A stretch of 64,000 nt of DNA. It comes from Paraburkholderia azotifigens (GTDB lineage Bacteria > Pseudomonadota > Gammaproteobacteria > Burkholderiales > Burkholderiaceae). Position 1 is the first letter of the stretch. Every line of letters starts with the position of its first letter. Positions 7,652-19,161 of this stretch are shown piece after piece. A program made the translations under genes and the position numbers. The DNA is taken from the NCBI RefSeq assembly GCF_007995085.1, contig NZ_VOQS01000003.1, forward strand, positions 496,001-560,000, in the 5' to 3' direction. Below the pieces are notes generated by a model. The model was given only the letters and a program-made list of their open reading frames with translations, did not search any database and had not been told where the DNA came from.

Positions 7652-8374
7652 ATGAACGACAACAGCAGCCTGCCGCATGCTTTCGACCTCCTCCGGCGGC
7701 AATCGCTCGCCATGCTCGTGCAGGAGAGCCTTCACCGCAGCATCCTGTCGGGCGAGTACGCGCCCGGCGAGAAGCTCAATGAAGCCGATATCGCCACGCG
7801 TCTGAACGTATCGCGTGGCCCTGTGCGCGAAGCTTTCCGCGCGCTGGAAGCGTCGGGGCTTCTGAAGACGGAAAAGAATCGAGGCGTGATGGTGCGTGTC
7901 GTGTCGCTGCGCGAAGCGGAAGAAATCTACGAAGTGCGGGCGATGCTGGACGAAGCGGTCGCACGCAAGCTCGCGAATCACATGCCGCCCGAGACGCTCG
8001 ACACACTGAAGAGCATCGTCGCGGCGATGAAGGCCGCAAAGAAAACACGCGATCTCGCGCGCTATACGGAACTGAACCTGCAACTGCACGACGCGATGAT
8101 TGCGGGCGTCGGCAATCAGCATCTCATTGCGACGTACCGCCAGCTCGTGCTGCAACTCGGATTGCTGCGCCAGGCCGCGATCGAAACGGACCATAGCGCG
8201 TTGAGCGAATCCATCGCCGAACACGAGAAGATCGTGAATGCGCTCGCGAGCGGCGATGAAGAACGTGCGGTCTCGCTGGTGCGCGAGCATGTCGCGCACG
8301 GCATCGCGAGAATGCGGCGCGCACACGAGCAATGGATCGAAGCCGGCCGAACCAATGGAGCATCCGTCACGTAG
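7652..8374 (+). CDS. phnR: GntR-family regulator of phosphonate use (PhnR type)
   Basis: A 240-aa GntR protein of the FadR/FCD class. The winged helix is at about residues 20-85 (GEKLNEADIATRLNVSRGPVR), followed by an FCD effector domain with metal-ligand-like residues in LHDAMIAGVGNQHL and SIAEHEKIV. The start at ATG 7652 (MNDNSS) is preferred over an upstream Met that lengthens it without similarity. It lies next to and convergent with the AEP operon and is like the phosphonate-utilisation regulator annotated in Burkholderia. A palindromic box in its own promoter is shared with the operon promoter, so it probably regulates itself and the AEP genes, perhaps with a pathway intermediate as effector. 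Confidence 0.82.
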   Translation: MNDNSSLPHAFDLLRRQSLAMLVQESLHRSILSGEYAPGEKLNEADIATRLNVSRGPVREAFRALEASGLLKTEKNRGVMVRVVSLREAEEIYEVRAMLDEAVARKLANHMPPETLDTLKSIVAAMKAAKKTRDLARYTELNLQLHDAMIAGVGNQHLIATYRQLVLQLGLLRQAAIETDHSALSESIAEHEKIVNALASGDEERAVSLVREHVAHGIARMRRAHEQWIEAGRTNGASVT

Positions 8375-8394
8375 CGGTAAAGCCCGCCATGCTT

Positions 8395-8432
8395 CAAAAA
8401 AAGCCTCGCGCATCACCGCCACCGCGCGAGGC
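8395..8432 (-). terminator. Terminator of the phnS-T-U-W operon
   Basis: On the minus strand GCCTCGCG (8432-8425) and CGCGAGGC (8410-8403) form a stem followed by a run of T (8402-8395). It is 21 bases past the phnW stop and lies between the convergent phnR and phnW genes. Confidence 0.75.
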
Positions 8433-8453
8433 CTTCGGGTCACGCCATGTCCT

Positions 8454-9584
8454 TCACGCCAGCGCTTTCGGCGACACCTGCGAAATCCCCATCGCCTTCA
8501 GCGTCTCGGCGATCGCCGCAACAGCGCCGGGAATCCCCGCCTCGCCGAAGTGCCCGATGCATCCGACGCGGAACGTTTCGATCTGCGTGAGCTTGCCCGG
8601 ATACAGGATGTAGCCGTGCCGCTTCACTTCCTGATAGAAGGTCTTGAAGTCGTATGCGGGATCGTCCGGTGCGTGGAATGTCACGATGATGGGCGCCTGA
8701 ATCGACGGATCGAGGAACGGCCTGAAGCCGAGCTTCGCCATGCCGTCGATCAGCGCGCGGCAGTTGCGCGCATAGCGTGCCCCGCGCGCTTCGAGGCCGC
8801 CCTCGTCCACATACTGCGCAATGGCCTGATCGAGCGCGGCGACGACATGCGTCGGCGGCGTGAAGCGCCATTGCATCGTGCGGTTCATGTAGACCCACTG
8901 GTCGTACAGATCCATCGCCAGCGAATGGCTATTGCCCTCGCAGCGCTCGAGCACGCTGCGCCGGACGATCACGAATCCCATGCCGGGCACGCCTTCCAGG
9001 CACTTGCCCGAAGCCGCGACGACGGCGTCGAACGGCGTCTGGCGCGCATCGATATCGATCGCGCCGAATGAACTCATCGCATCGACAATCAGGCTGCGCC
9101 CGTGCTTCGCCACCACCATCGCGATGTCGTGCAGCGGATTCAGCACGCCCGCGCCCGTTTCGCAGTGAACCAGCGCGACGTGCGTGATGGACGGATCGGC
9201 GGCGAGCACGCGGTCGATGTCGGCGGCCCTGACCTGCACGTCCTCCGGATAATCGATGGTCTGATGACGCCGCCCGAGTGCGCGGCAGATCTTCGCAATG
9301 CGCTGGCAATACGCGCCGTTGTTCGGCACCAGCACATGGCCGTCGCGCGGCACGAGCGTACCGATCGCAGCTTCGACCGAGAACGTGCCGCTGCCTTGCA
9401 GCGGCACGCATTCGTGCGTCTCTTCGCCATGCACGATGCGCAGCGTCTCGCGGCGGATGCGCGCGGTGATCTGGTTGAAATCGCCGTCCCACGAACCCCA
9501 ATCGCGCAGCATGGCCTCGCGCGTGCGGTCGGACGTGGTGAGCGGGCCGGGAGTGAGCAGAATCGGTTGACGGGGCAGATTCAC
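8454..9584 (-). CDS. phnW: 2-aminoethylphosphonate:pyruvate aminotransferase
   Basis: A 376-aa class-V-fold PLP aminotransferase. It begins [20 protein letters not shown], typical of PhnW, from a GTG start at 9584 preceded by AAGGAG. The PLP lysine is in [17 protein letters not shown], and the Asp-containing [13 protein letters not shown] segment binds the cofactor. It converts AEP plus pyruvate to phosphonoacetaldehyde plus alanine. It is the last gene of the importer operon (34 bases after the permease). The downstream route is PhnY and PhnA on the opposite strand; no phosphonatase PhnX is present in this window. Confidence 0.93.
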   Translation of the reverse strand: MNLPRQPILLTPGPLTTSDRTREAMLRDWGSWDGDFNQITARIRRETLRIVHGEETHECVPLQGSGTFSVEAAIGTLVPRDGHVLVPNNGAYCQRIAKICRALGRRHQTIDYPEDVQVRAADIDRVLAADPSITHVALVHCETGAGVLNPLHDIAMVVAKHGRSLIVDAMSSFGAIDIDARQTPFDAVVAASGKCLEGVPGMGFVIVRRSVLERCEGNSHSLAMDLYDQWVYMNRTMQWRFTPPTHVVAALDQAIAQYVDEGGLEARGARYARNCRALIDGMAKLGFRPFLDPSIQAPIIVTFHAPDDPAYDFKTFYQEVKRHGYILYPGKLTQIETFRVGCIGHFGEAGIPGAVAAIAETLKAMGISQVSPKALA

Positions 9585-9618
9585 GGTATCTCCTTGGTGG
9601 ACACGATGAGGGTTCGGT

Positions 9619-11346
9619 TCAGCCACGGCGCGTGGTGCGCCATGCCTGGGTTCGACGCAACACGCCGTGCGATACGCCGGCGAACAGCAGACATGCACAT
9701 GCAGCCGTGACGAGAACGAGCGTCGCCATCGCGGCGGCCGGTCCGATCTGACCGGCGTCGTCGAGGTTCAGGATCGCCACCGAAGCGGGCTGCGTGTCGG
9801 GCGAATAAAGGAACGCGACGGCCGACACCGTCGTCATGCCGTTGACGAACAGATAGCGCGCGATCTGCAGGATCGACGGCAGACACACGGGCACGGTGAC
9901 GCGCCAGAACGTCTTGTAGAAAGGCACTTTCAGCGAAGCCGACACCGCTTCGAATTCGTTGTCGATCTGCCGCAAGGCCGTCACCGCCGTCAGATGACTC
10001 GACGAGTAGTAGTGCACCACCGTCACCACGGCGAGCAGCGCGAGTGTGCCGTAGAGGCCGTTGAGGGGATTGGCTGGCGCATTGAACAGAAAGATGTAGC
10101 TGATGCCGAGCACGAGTCCCGGCACGCCCATCGGCAGGATCGCGCAGAGGTTGATGAAGCCGCGCAGCCAGCGCGGCCCGCGCGTCTTCTCGACGAGATA
10201 CGCGCCGCCGAACACGATGGCCGTGCCGCCGATCGCCACGCAGGCCGCCATCCGCAGGCTGTTCTTGTACGCATCGAAAATGCCCGCTGCAATCAGCCCC
10301 ATCTTGTAGTGCTGCAAGCCAAGGCTCATCTGATACGGCCAGAACTTCACGAACGACGCGAAAACCGAAATGCCGACCACGGCGATCATCAGCACACAGA
10401 TGAATGCGCAGTACGCGAGCATCGCCATGTCGAAGCCGCGCGACGGCTTCGGCTGGAACGGCGTCGAACGCGCGCCGAGTTGCGACTGCTGTTTGCGGCG
10501 GATCAGGAAGTCGACGGCGAACGCGACGAGCGCGGGACACAGCAGCAGCAGACTCACGACGGCGCTGCGGTTGAAGTCCTGCAAGCCGATGATGAGCTTG
10601 TAGATATCCGTCGACAACACCGTGTACGGCCCGCCGATCACGACGGGAATGCCGAAGTCGTTGATGCAGATCGTGAACGAGACCATCGTCGCGCTGATCA
10701 GGCCGTACTTCGCGCCAGGCAGCGTGATCGTGACGAACTTGCGAAAGCGGCTCGTGCCCATCGCATCGGCGGCTTCGTACAGGCGGCCATCGGAAAGCGC
10801 CAGCGCCGTGACGAGGATCATCAGCACATGCGGGAACGCCGCGTACACGAGACTGCAGACGATGCCGGAGAAGCCGTAGATCGAATGTCCATGCAACAGC
10901 GGCTTGAGCAGCCCCGAGTTGCCGAACCAGTATATGAACGACACGGCAGACAGCAATGTAGGCGCGAGCAGCGGCAGCAGCGCCACCGTGCGGACCGCGT
11001 TCTTCATCGGCATGCACGAGCGCGTGAGCGCATACGCGAACGTGAACGCCATCGGAATCACGATCGCCGTCACCGTGCTCGCAACGGCCACGGAATGCAG
11101 CGCCGACGTCCAGACCGCGCTATTGCCCAGATAGCCGGTGAAGTTCGCGAGCCCGATGAAGCGGCCGTCCGCATCGACGAAGCATTTGCCGATCACGAGC
11201 GCGAGCGGCACCAGCAGAAACATGGCCAGCATCGCCGACATCATCAACAGCGCGAGCTGCGCGATCCGGTCGTGCCAATGCGTGATTTGCCGTACTTCGG
11301 CGTGCGCTTCGTCATCGCCGCGGCGTTCGATCAATACGGCGCTCAT
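9619..11346 (-). CDS. phnU: AEP ABC transporter, fused double permease subunit
   Basis: A 575-aa inner-membrane protein with two tandem binding-protein-dependent permease units and about 12 helices. Each unit has an EAA-type loop: [21 protein letters not shown] in the first and [21 protein letters not shown] in the second. This matches the single-chain PhnU-type AEP permease rather than separate PhnU and PhnV. The start at ATG 11346 overlaps the ATPase stop by 4 bases. With PhnS and PhnT it forms the importer. Confidence 0.9.
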   Translation of the reverse strand: MSAVLIERRGDDEAHAEVRQITHWHDRIAQLALLMMSAMLAMFLLVPLALVIGKCFVDADGRFIGLANFTGYLGNSAVWTSALHSVAVASTVTAIVIPMAFTFAYALTRSCMPMKNAVRTVALLPLLAPTLLSAVSFIYWFGNSGLLKPLLHGHSIYGFSGIVCSLVYAAFPHVLMILVTALALSDGRLYEAADAMGTSRFRKFVTITLPGAKYGLISATMVSFTICINDFGIPVVIGGPYTVLSTDIYKLIIGLQDFNRSAVVSLLLLCPALVAFAVDFLIRRKQQSQLGARSTPFQPKPSRGFDMAMLAYCAFICVLMIAVVGISVFASFVKFWPYQMSLGLQHYKMGLIAAGIFDAYKNSLRMAACVAIGGTAIVFGGAYLVEKTRGPRWLRGFINLCAILPMGVPGLVLGISYIFLFNAPANPLNGLYGTLALLAVVTVVHYYSSSHLTAVTALRQIDNEFEAVSASLKVPFYKTFWRVTVPVCLPSILQIARYLFVNGMTTVSAVAFLYSPDTQPASVAILNLDDAGQIGPAAAMATLVLVTAACACLLFAGVSHGVLRRTQAWRTTRRG

Positions 11347-12434
11347 TGCAGACGCTCCTTCGCGGCCGTGAACACGCACACGTTTTCGCGTTGAATGGCA
11401 AGGTCGCAACGCGCGCCCGTTTGCAGGCCCGTGCGGCGCATCTCATGGAACGACAGGTCGGCGACGATCTCCTGGCCCGTCAGTCCGTCGACCTTGAAGC
11501 TGACGCGGCAGAATGCACCGAGAAATTCGAGCTTCTCCACGCGCGCGGCGAGCCGGTTGTCGGGCGCGCCGCCGGGCAGGCCGATATGGATGTCTTCGGG
11601 ACGCACGAAAGCGGAGACCTGCGACCCCACTGCCGCCTGCGCCGTACCGCAGCCGTAATGCAGGCCGATCTCGCCTGCCTTCAGCGTGCCGTCGCGCATC
11701 ACTTCGGCGGGAATCATGTTGACCTTGCCGATGAAGTCCGCGACGAATGGCGACGCGGGCTCGCGATAAATCTCGGGCGGCGTGCCGATCTGTTCGATCA
11801 CACCTTGATTCATCACGACGATGCGGTCCGCCATCGACAGCGCTTCTTCCTGGTCGTGCGTGACCATGATCGTCGTCACGCCGAGCCGTTGCTGCAATTG
11901 CCTTATCTCCTGGCGCAGACGGACGCGCACGCGCGCATCGAGCGCGGACAGCGGTTCGTCGAGCAGCAGCAAGCCCGGCGACGTCGCCAGCGCACGCGCG
12001 AGCGCAATGCGCTGCTGCTGGCCGCCCGACAACTGGTTCGGATGCTTGCGATGCGAGTCGGGCAAGCCCACCAGCGCAAGCAGTTCATGCACGCGATCGG
12101 CAATCGCCGCGCGCTTCATCTTGCGGTTCACGAGGCCATAGGCGACGTTGTCGAAGATCGTGAGATTCGGAAACAGCGCATACGACTGGAACACGATGCC
12201 GTAGTCGCGCAACTGCGGCGGCAGGCGCGAGATGTCGCGGCCGTCCTGCATGATGCGGCCCATGCTCTGCGTTTCGAGCCCCGCGATGATGCGCAGCAAG
12301 GTCGTCTTGCCGCATCCCGAGGGCCCTAGAAAACACAGCATCTCGCCCTTCTTCACGCCGAGATCGATATCCTTCAGAACGGGCGTTTCGTTGAACCGCT
12401 TTGAAACCTGCTCCACGCTCAAATACGCTGTCAT
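11343..12434 (-). CDS. phnT: AEP ABC transporter ATP-binding protein
   Basis: A 363-aa ATPase of the spermidine/iron/phosphonate type. Walker A LGPSGCGKTT, Q-loop VFQSYALFP, signature LSGGQQQRIALARAL, Walker B LLLLDEP and switch VTHDQEEAL are all intact, followed by a C-terminal TOBE-like domain (from about residue 240). The start at ATG 12434 has an AGGATCAG site; a longer frame upstream lacks similarity. It follows phnS after a 125-base gap and overlaps the permease gene by 4 bases, so the two are coupled. Confidence 0.92.
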   Translation of the reverse strand: MTAYLSVEQVSKRFNETPVLKDIDLGVKKGEMLCFLGPSGCGKTTLLRIIAGLETQSMGRIMQDGRDISRLPPQLRDYGIVFQSYALFPNLTIFDNVAYGLVNRKMKRAAIADRVHELLALVGLPDSHRKHPNQLSGGQQQRIALARALATSPGLLLLDEPLSALDARVRVRLRQEIRQLQQRLGVTTIMVTHDQEEALSMADRIVVMNQGVIEQIGTPPEIYREPASPFVADFIGKVNMIPAEVMRDGTLKAGEIGLHYGCGTAQAAVGSQVSAFVRPEDIHIGLPGGAPDNRLAARVEKLEFLGAFCRVSFKVDGLTGQEIVADLSFHEMRRTGLQTGARCDLAIQRENVCVFTAAKERLQ

Positions 12435-12559
12435 CTGATCCTCCGCCTTCGCTACGCTTTCTGCGTCCCGGCGACACACTCACGCGATGCGCGTGCGCCG
12501 CCGGCGTGGTCGAAGCGCGCCTGAGTCATCACCCCGCGCGCTTCACGCGAACATCCGCG

Positions 12560-13615
12560 CTACTTCTGCTCCTTGCTGCCGTAGCGCTTCTGCCAGTCGT
12601 CGAGAATCGACTGGCGGTTCTTCGCGGACCAGACGAAGTCGTTCTTCACGAGCATTTGCGAGTAGTTGTCGGGGATGCCGGAAAGCTTCTTCGCGACGCC
12701 GGGATACGCGACGATCGCCCACCATTGCGCGGTGATCTCGTTCGCCTGGCGGCTCGCCATGAAGTCGGCGAGCTTCTTCGCTTCTTCGGGATGTCGGGTC
12801 GTCTTCATCACGCCCGTCGCTTCCATGTCCCAGCCGAGCCCTTCCTTCGGAAAGATCAGGTCGATGGGCGCGCCTTGCGCCTGCAATTCATGGCCGCGGA
12901 ATTCGAATGAGATGCCGATCGGAAATTCGCCCGTGCCCGCCAGCGTGCAAGGCTTCGAACCGGAGTGGACGTATTGCGCGACGTTCTTGTCGAGCGCGTC
13001 CATGTACTGCCAGCCCTTCTCGTCACCGAAGGTTTGCAGCCACGACGTCACGTCGAGATAGCCCGTGCCCGACGAGACCGGGCTCGGCATCACGATCATC
13101 CCTTTGTAGACAGGCTTGGCGAGGTCTTCCCACGACGTCGGCTTCGGCAGATGGCGCTTTTCCGCTTCGACGCGGTTGTAGCAGATGGTTGCGCCCCACA
13201 CGTCCATGCCGACCCAGTGCGGCGGATTGTTGGTGTCGCTGTATTTGCGCGTGAGACTGTCGAAGCCCTTCGGCGCATACGGCATCAGCATCCCTTGCAG
13301 ATCGAGCACCGTCAGGCTCGACGCCGCGAGACCGAGCACGACGTCGGCGCGCGGGTTGTTCTTTTCGGCGAGCAGCTTCGCCGTGACCGCACCCGTCGAA
13401 TCGCGCACCCAGCGAATCTCGATGTCGGGATTCGCTTTCTCGAACGCGTCCTTGTACGGCTTCATCGCCTCGTCCTCGAGCGCCGTATAGACGAGCAACT
13501 GCGTCTTCGCGTGCGCGGCCTGAACGGCCCCGAACGCCACCGACACCGCCACGGCACAACGCGCCGCCACTTTCAGAAAACCCTTGCAACCGTAGAAACC
13601 CGTTCCTTCCTTCAT
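12560..13615 (-). CDS. phnS: AEP ABC transporter periplasmic binding protein
   Basis: A 351-aa extracellular solute-binding protein of the iron/AEP type. The signal peptide (about residues 1-35) ends near VQAAHA, then comes the mature start KTQLLVYTALEDEAMKPYKDAFE. The set SBP, ATPase, fused permease and PhnW identifies it as the AEP receptor. It is first in the operon and divergent from phnA. The start is ATG 13615. The 125-base gap before phnT contains GC-rich inverted stretches but no clear terminator. Confidence 0.92.
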   Translation of the reverse strand: MKEGTGFYGCKGFLKVAARCAVAVSVAFGAVQAAHAKTQLLVYTALEDEAMKPYKDAFEKANPDIEIRWVRDSTGAVTAKLLAEKNNPRADVVLGLAASSLTVLDLQGMLMPYAPKGFDSLTRKYSDTNNPPHWVGMDVWGATICYNRVEAEKRHLPKPTSWEDLAKPVYKGMIVMPSPVSSGTGYLDVTSWLQTFGDEKGWQYMDALDKNVAQYVHSGSKPCTLAGTGEFPIGISFEFRGHELQAQGAPIDLIFPKEGLGWDMEATGVMKTTRHPEEAKKLADFMASRQANEITAQWWAIVAYPGVAKKLSGIPDNYSQMLVKNDFVWSAKNRQSILDDWQKRYGSKEQK

Positions 13616-13634
13616 CTCCAGACCCCTTTGATAA

Positions 13635-15068
<1,434 letters not shown>

Positions 15069-15081
15069 CGAGGAATCGTTC

Positions 15082-16539
15082 ATGAACGCTATTGCAGACA
15101 CGACGAAGGGACACGCGCAGGTTCGCCACGAAGCGCTGCGCATCGACGGTGAAAAGCTCTATCGCGACGAAGTGATCGAAGTGCGCAATCCATACGACGG
15201 CGCGCTCGTCGGCACCGTGCCGAAGGCGACGCTCGACGACGTGCGCCGCGCGTTTGCGGTTGCGCGCGCGTATCGCCCGGCGCTCACGCGCTATGAGCGC
15301 GCGGCGATCCTGCGGCGCGCCGCCGATGCCGTGCGCGCACGCACGCAGGAAATCGCCGCGCTGATCACGGCGGAAGCCGGTCTGTGCATCAAGGATTCGA
15401 CCTACGAAGCGGGACGTGTCGCCGACGTGCTGGTGTTCGGCGCGGGTGAAGTGCTGAAGGACGACGGCCAGATCTTCTCGTGCGATCTCACGCCGCACGG
15501 CAAGAAACGGCGCGTGTACACGCAACGCGACCCGCTGCTCGGCGTGATTTCGGCCATCACGCCATTCAATCATCCGATGAATCAGGTCGCGCACAAGATC
15601 GTGCCGTCGATTGCGACCAACAACCGCATCGTCGTGAAGCCGTCGGAAAAGGTGCCGCTGTCGTGCTATCTGCTCGCCGACATCCTGTACGAAGCAGGCC
15701 TGCCCGTGCAGATGCTGCAAGTCGTGACGGGCGACCCCGCCGTGATCGCCGACGAACTGATCACCAACCGCGCAATCGATCTGATTACTTTCACGGGCGG
15801 CGTATCGATCGGCAAATCGATCGCGTCGCGCATGGGCTACCGGCGCGCGGTGCTCGAACTGGGCGGCAACGATCCCATCATCGTGATGGAAGACGCGGAT
15901 CTCGACGAAGCCAGCACACTCGCCGTGTCGGGCTCGTACAAGAACTCCGGACAGCGCTGCACCGCGATCAAGCGGATGCTGGTTCATGAAGCCGTTGCCG
16001 ACCGCTTCACCGATCTCGTCGTCGACAAGACACGTGCATGGAAATACGGCAATCCCGCCGATGCATCCGTCGACATGGGCACCGTGATCGACGAAGCCGC
16101 CGCGCGTTTCTGCGAACGCCAGGTGGACGACGCGCTCGCGCGCGGCGCACGGCTTCTGGCGGGCAACCAGCGCGACGGCGCGCTCTATGCGCCAACCGTC
16201 GTCGATCGCGTGACGCCCGACATGCCGCTCGTCAAGCACGAAACGTTCGGCCCCGTGTCGCCCATCATGCGCTTCGGCAATATCGACGAAGCGATCCGCA
16301 TGTCGAACAGCACGGACTATGCGCTGTCGTCGTCGATCTGCACGAACCGCTTCGACTACATCACGCGCTTCATTTCGGAACTGGAAGTGGGCAGCGTCAA
16401 CGTGCGCGAGGTGCCGGGCTACCGTCTCGAACTCACGCCTTTTGGCGGCGTGAAAGATTCCGGATTAGGCTATAAAGAAGGCGTGCAGGAGGCGATGAAA
16501 AGCTTCACCAATACCAAAACCTATTCGCTGCCGTGGTGA
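15082..16539 (+). CDS. phnY: Phosphonoacetaldehyde dehydrogenase
   Basis: A 485-aa aldehyde dehydrogenase. The NAD-binding and catalytic motifs are ISAITPFNHPMN, ITFTGGVSIGKSI, general base Glu in VLELGGNDP and catalytic Cys in NSGQRCTAIKR. It oxidises phosphonoacetaldehyde from PhnW to phosphonoacetate for PhnA. It starts 13 bases after phnA with GAGGAA upstream. The gene order identifies it as PhnY of the PhnW-PhnY-PhnA route, which recovers AEP carbon as acetate. Confidence 0.92.
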   Translation: MNAIADTTKGHAQVRHEALRIDGEKLYRDEVIEVRNPYDGALVGTVPKATLDDVRRAFAVARAYRPALTRYERAAILRRAADAVRARTQEIAALITAEAGLCIKDSTYEAGRVADVLVFGAGEVLKDDGQIFSCDLTPHGKKRRVYTQRDPLLGVISAITPFNHPMNQVAHKIVPSIATNNRIVVKPSEKVPLSCYLLADILYEAGLPVQMLQVVTGDPAVIADELITNRAIDLITFTGGVSIGKSIASRMGYRRAVLELGGNDPIIVMEDADLDEASTLAVSGSYKNSGQRCTAIKRMLVHEAVADRFTDLVVDKTRAWKYGNPADASVDMGTVIDEAAARFCERQVDDALARGARLLAGNQRDGALYAPTVVDRVTPDMPLVKHETFGPVSPIMRFGNIDEAIRMSNSTDYALSSSICTNRFDYITRFISELEVGSVNVREVPGYRLELTPFGGVKDSGLGYKEGVQEAMKSFTNTKTYSLPW

Positions 16540-16605
16540 GCGTCTGACGAATGAACTGAAAGGCATCGCTTCACGGCAGGCTTGCAGTTCCATACAGGAG
16601 GCAAT

Positions 16606-17724
16606 ATGCACATAGGCGTTCCGAAGGAGATCAAGAATCACGAGTATCGCGTCGGGCTTACACCCTCTTCCGTGCGCGAGATCGTCGCTCACGGACACAA
16701 GGTGAGCGTGGAGACGGGAGCGGGTGCGGGCATCGGCGCATCGGACGATGCATACCGGGCAGCAGGCGCACAGGTCGCGCCGGATGCCGCCGCGATATTT
16801 TCAGCGGCCGACATGATCGTCAAGGTGAAGGAACCTCAGGCGCCCGAACGCGCGATGCTGCGCGAAGGGCAGATTCTTTTCACCTACCTGCATCTCGCGC
16901 CCGATCCCGAGCAATGCGCCGATCTCGTCAAGAGCAAGGCGGTCTGCATCGCCTACGAGACGGTCACGCAGCGCGGCGGCGGGCTGCCGTTGCTCGCGCC
17001 GATGTCGGAAGTCGCGGGCCGCATGTCGATTCAGGCGGGTGCGTTCTGCCTGGAGCGCGCGCATGGCGGCAAGGGCGTTCTGCTGGGCGGCGTGGCTGGC
17101 GTTCCGTCGGCGAAGATCGTGATTCTCGGTGCCGGCGTGGTCGGCAGCAATGCCGCCCAGATGGCCGTCGGCACGGGCGCGCAGGTCGTGGTGATCGATC
17201 GCAATGTCGAGGCGCTGCGGCGCATGGACCGGCTGCTCGGCGCACGCGTGATCACGGTGTACTCGAATCAGGACAATATCGAGCAGCATGTGCTCGATGC
17301 CGATCTCGTGATCGGCGGCGTGCTCGTGCCGGGCGCCGCCGCGCCGAAACTCATCACGCGCAAGATGGTCGAGGCGATGAGCGCCGGTTCCGTCATCGTC
17401 GACGTTGCGATCGATCAGGGCGGATGCTGCGAGACGGCCAGGCCGACGACGCACGCGGCGCCGACCTACAAGGTCGGCGAGGTCGTTCACTATTGCGTCG
17501 CGAACATGCCCGGCGGCGTGCCCCGCACCTCCACCTATGCGCTCAACAACGCGACGCTGCCCTTCGTCCTGCAGATCGCGGATCAGGGCTGGCGCAAGGC
17601 GCTCACCGACGACGAGCATCTGCGCCGCGGCCTGAATGTGGCGTTCGGCAAGGTGACCTGCCCTGAAGTGGCTGAAGCGCTCGGCTATGCGTGCGAAGAC
17701 GCAGGGGTCATCGCCGCCGGATAG
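16606..17724 (+). CDS. ald: Alanine dehydrogenase
   Basis: A 372-aa protein starting MHIGVPKEIKNHEYRVGLTPSS, with the substrate-site Lys and Arg of alanine dehydrogenases. The NAD-binding fold VVILGAGVVGSNAAQMAVGT-type motif is at about 168-185 (IVILGAGVVGSNAA), and HYCVANMPGGVPRTST is characteristic. A CAGGAGG site precedes ATG 16606. It follows phnY on the same strand after 66 bases. It would deaminate the alanine made by PhnW to pyruvate and ammonium, closing the amino-acceptor cycle and releasing AEP nitrogen. That link is inference from position. Confidence 0.92.
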   Translation: MHIGVPKEIKNHEYRVGLTPSSVREIVAHGHKVSVETGAGAGIGASDDAYRAAGAQVAPDAAAIFSAADMIVKVKEPQAPERAMLREGQILFTYLHLAPDPEQCADLVKSKAVCIAYETVTQRGGGLPLLAPMSEVAGRMSIQAGAFCLERAHGGKGVLLGGVAGVPSAKIVILGAGVVGSNAAQMAVGTGAQVVVIDRNVEALRRMDRLLGARVITVYSNQDNIEQHVLDADLVIGGVLVPGAAAPKLITRKMVEAMSAGSVIVDVAIDQGGCCETARPTTHAAPTYKVGEVVHYCVANMPGGVPRTSTYALNNATLPFVLQIADQGWRKALTDDEHLRRGLNVAFGKVTCPEVAEALGYACEDAGVIAAG

Positions 17725-17743
17725 CGGCAGTCTGGAGTTGCAG

Positions 17744-17766
17744 CGCGGCCGGCTCGTCCGGCCGCG
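17744..17766. terminator. GC-rich hairpin between ald and the convergent gene
   Basis: CGCGGCCGG, 5 bases, CCGGCCGCG: a perfect 9-base stem 19 bases past the ald stop and 9 bases before the end of the convergent gene. There is no long T-run, so it is a possible bidirectional hairpin terminator. Confidence 0.5.
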
Positions 17767-17775
17767 TTCGCGCCG

Positions 17776-19161
17776 TCAGCCGACCTGCTGCGTGTTGCCG
17801 TTATTGCCGTTATTGCCGTTATTGCCGTTATTGCCGTTGCCGCCCGTCAGGTAGTTGATGGCGTCGTTCGCATGGTTCGTGTAGTCGTTGCCTTTATCGA
17901 CCATTTTCGCGCCCTTCATCAGGCTGCTTACGGCGCCGTCGGACGTGGTCGCGAGCTTCGCTGCCTCAGCGCCGCCGCGCGCCGCCATGACGCCCGCCTC
18001 GACTTCGGGCGCGGCTTCGGGTGCGACGACCATCGCCGCGTCGGTCGCCGCGCCGACGAACGCCTGTCCGAACTCGGACAACGCGCCCTTGATGTCGCCG
18101 TGTACGAGATCGATCGCGCCGCCCACGGTATCGGTGACGGGCGACACGATCTGCTGCATGAACCCGCCAGCCTTGTCCTCGATCTTGTTCCAGGTCTTCG
18201 ACGCCGCGCTCGATCCGCGATACAGCGTATCGGTGCCGAACGCCTGCGCGAACTTCTGGTCTTCCGCGGCATTGACCTTGCCTTTGCCGAGCGAGCCTAC
18301 CTGGCTGCCCAATAGCTGCGCATCCTGATCGCTGAACGTATTGGGCACGGCGCCCGTTTGCTGCTCGTTCCTGAGGTTCACCATATCGTCGACCATCGCG
18401 TTGCCGTCGCCCTTGCTGGCGTCCTGCTGAAACTTCCGGGCAAGCGCGGGATCGGCGGACTGCATGTCGGCCATCGCCTGCTGAACGCCTTGCGACAGTG
18501 CGGGCTGAGCCGCCGAGAGAATGTCTTCGGAGGGTTTCGACGTCTTGTCCTTCACACCTTTGACGATCGCGCCGATGGGATTGAAGCTCTCGAAGAACTT
18601 CGAAATGGCGTGACCCGCCCGCGTTTGACCGCCCTTGATGTAGCTTCCGCCCAGCAAGGCCTGCGCATCGCTCTTCACGTGAGCGTTGATCTTGCCGCCG
18701 CCATGGTCGTTGGCCATTTTCTGCGCGCCCGATACTTCCTCGATCGCCTGCTGTCGGGTGATCGCGCCTTCCTTGTACGCCTGCAGTTCGTCTTCGACGA
18801 GCGCATTGCCGTCGCCGCTCTGCGCGTCTTTCATCGTCTTCGCAAACAGCGTGGGATCTTTTGCCTGCGTCGACGACATCGCATTCTGGAGGTCGGTTCC
18901 GCCTTGCTGTGCATGGGCGGCCGGCGCGCCGGACGCTGATGATGTGGCGGCCGGCATGGCAGGCGTTGCAGCGCCCGAAGCAGGCGTTGCGGAAGGCAGC
19001 GCGCCCGCCGTGGCGGCCGGGTTCGCAGCGAACGCGCGATCCAGCATGGGCGCCAGATCGGCGAGCAACGCGCTGACTTCGTCTTGCCGCGCGGCCTCGG
19101 GAGTTTGCGGGTCGCGCGCGACTGAGGTGACCAAACCAGTCTGGATACCGGACACATTCAT
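17776..19161 (-). CDS. Putative secreted HrpK-like protein with internal duplication and C-terminal GNN repeats
   Basis: A 461-aa protein starting MNVSGIQTGL after a GAGAGAAG site. It has no Sec signal. The N-terminal about 90 residues are disordered and rich in Ala, Pro, Ser and Gln, as in type III secretion substrates. Two homologous blocks (about residues 94-170 and 229-310) share DPxL..K...DA..GDGNA.V.D and a GK(I/V)NA end. A hydrophobic Ala/Val/Glu segment (about 360-400) and a C-terminal glycine/asparagine GNN repeat follow. It resembles proteins annotated as HrpK-domain type III translocators or effectors in plant-associated bacteria, but no secretion apparatus gene is in this window, so the function is tentative. 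Confidence 0.5.
   Translation of the reverse strand: MNVSGIQTGLVTSVARDPQTPEAARQDEVSALLADLAPMLDRAFAANPAATAGALPSATPASGAATPAMPAATSSASGAPAAHAQQGGTDLQNAMSSTQAKDPTLFAKTMKDAQSGDGNALVEDELQAYKEGAITRQQAIEEVSGAQKMANDHGGGKINAHVKSDAQALLGGSYIKGGQTRAGHAISKFFESFNPIGAIVKGVKDKTSKPSEDILSAAQPALSQGVQQAMADMQSADPALARKFQQDASKGDGNAMVDDMVNLRNEQQTGAVPNTFSDQDAQLLGSQVGSLGKGKVNAAEDQKFAQAFGTDTLYRGSSAASKTWNKIEDKAGGFMQQIVSPVTDTVGGAIDLVHGDIKGALSEFGQAFVGAATDAAMVVAPEAAPEVEAGVMAARGGAEAAKLATTSDGAVSSLMKGAKMVDKGNDYTNHANDAINYLTGGNGNNGNNGNNGNNGNTQQVG
17801..17836. repeat. 9-base tandem repeat (TTATTGCCG x4) encoding GNN repeats
   Basis: Four exact copies of TTATTGCCG, with partial copies on either side, sit in frame at the 3' end of the HrpK-like gene. 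Each copy encodes Gly-Asn-Asn on the minus strand. Slippage would change protein length by three residues without a frameshift. Confidence 0.9.

Noticed and set aside
9667..11394. Open frame of 575 codons on the plus strand
   Set aside because: It is antisense to the AEP permease, very rich in Arg, His and Glu, has no domain or ribosome site, and is a shadow frame of high-GC coding DNA.
17801..17836. CRISPR-like short tandem repeat
   Set aside because: Units are 9 bases without spacers and lie in frame within a coding sequence; a simple minisatellite.
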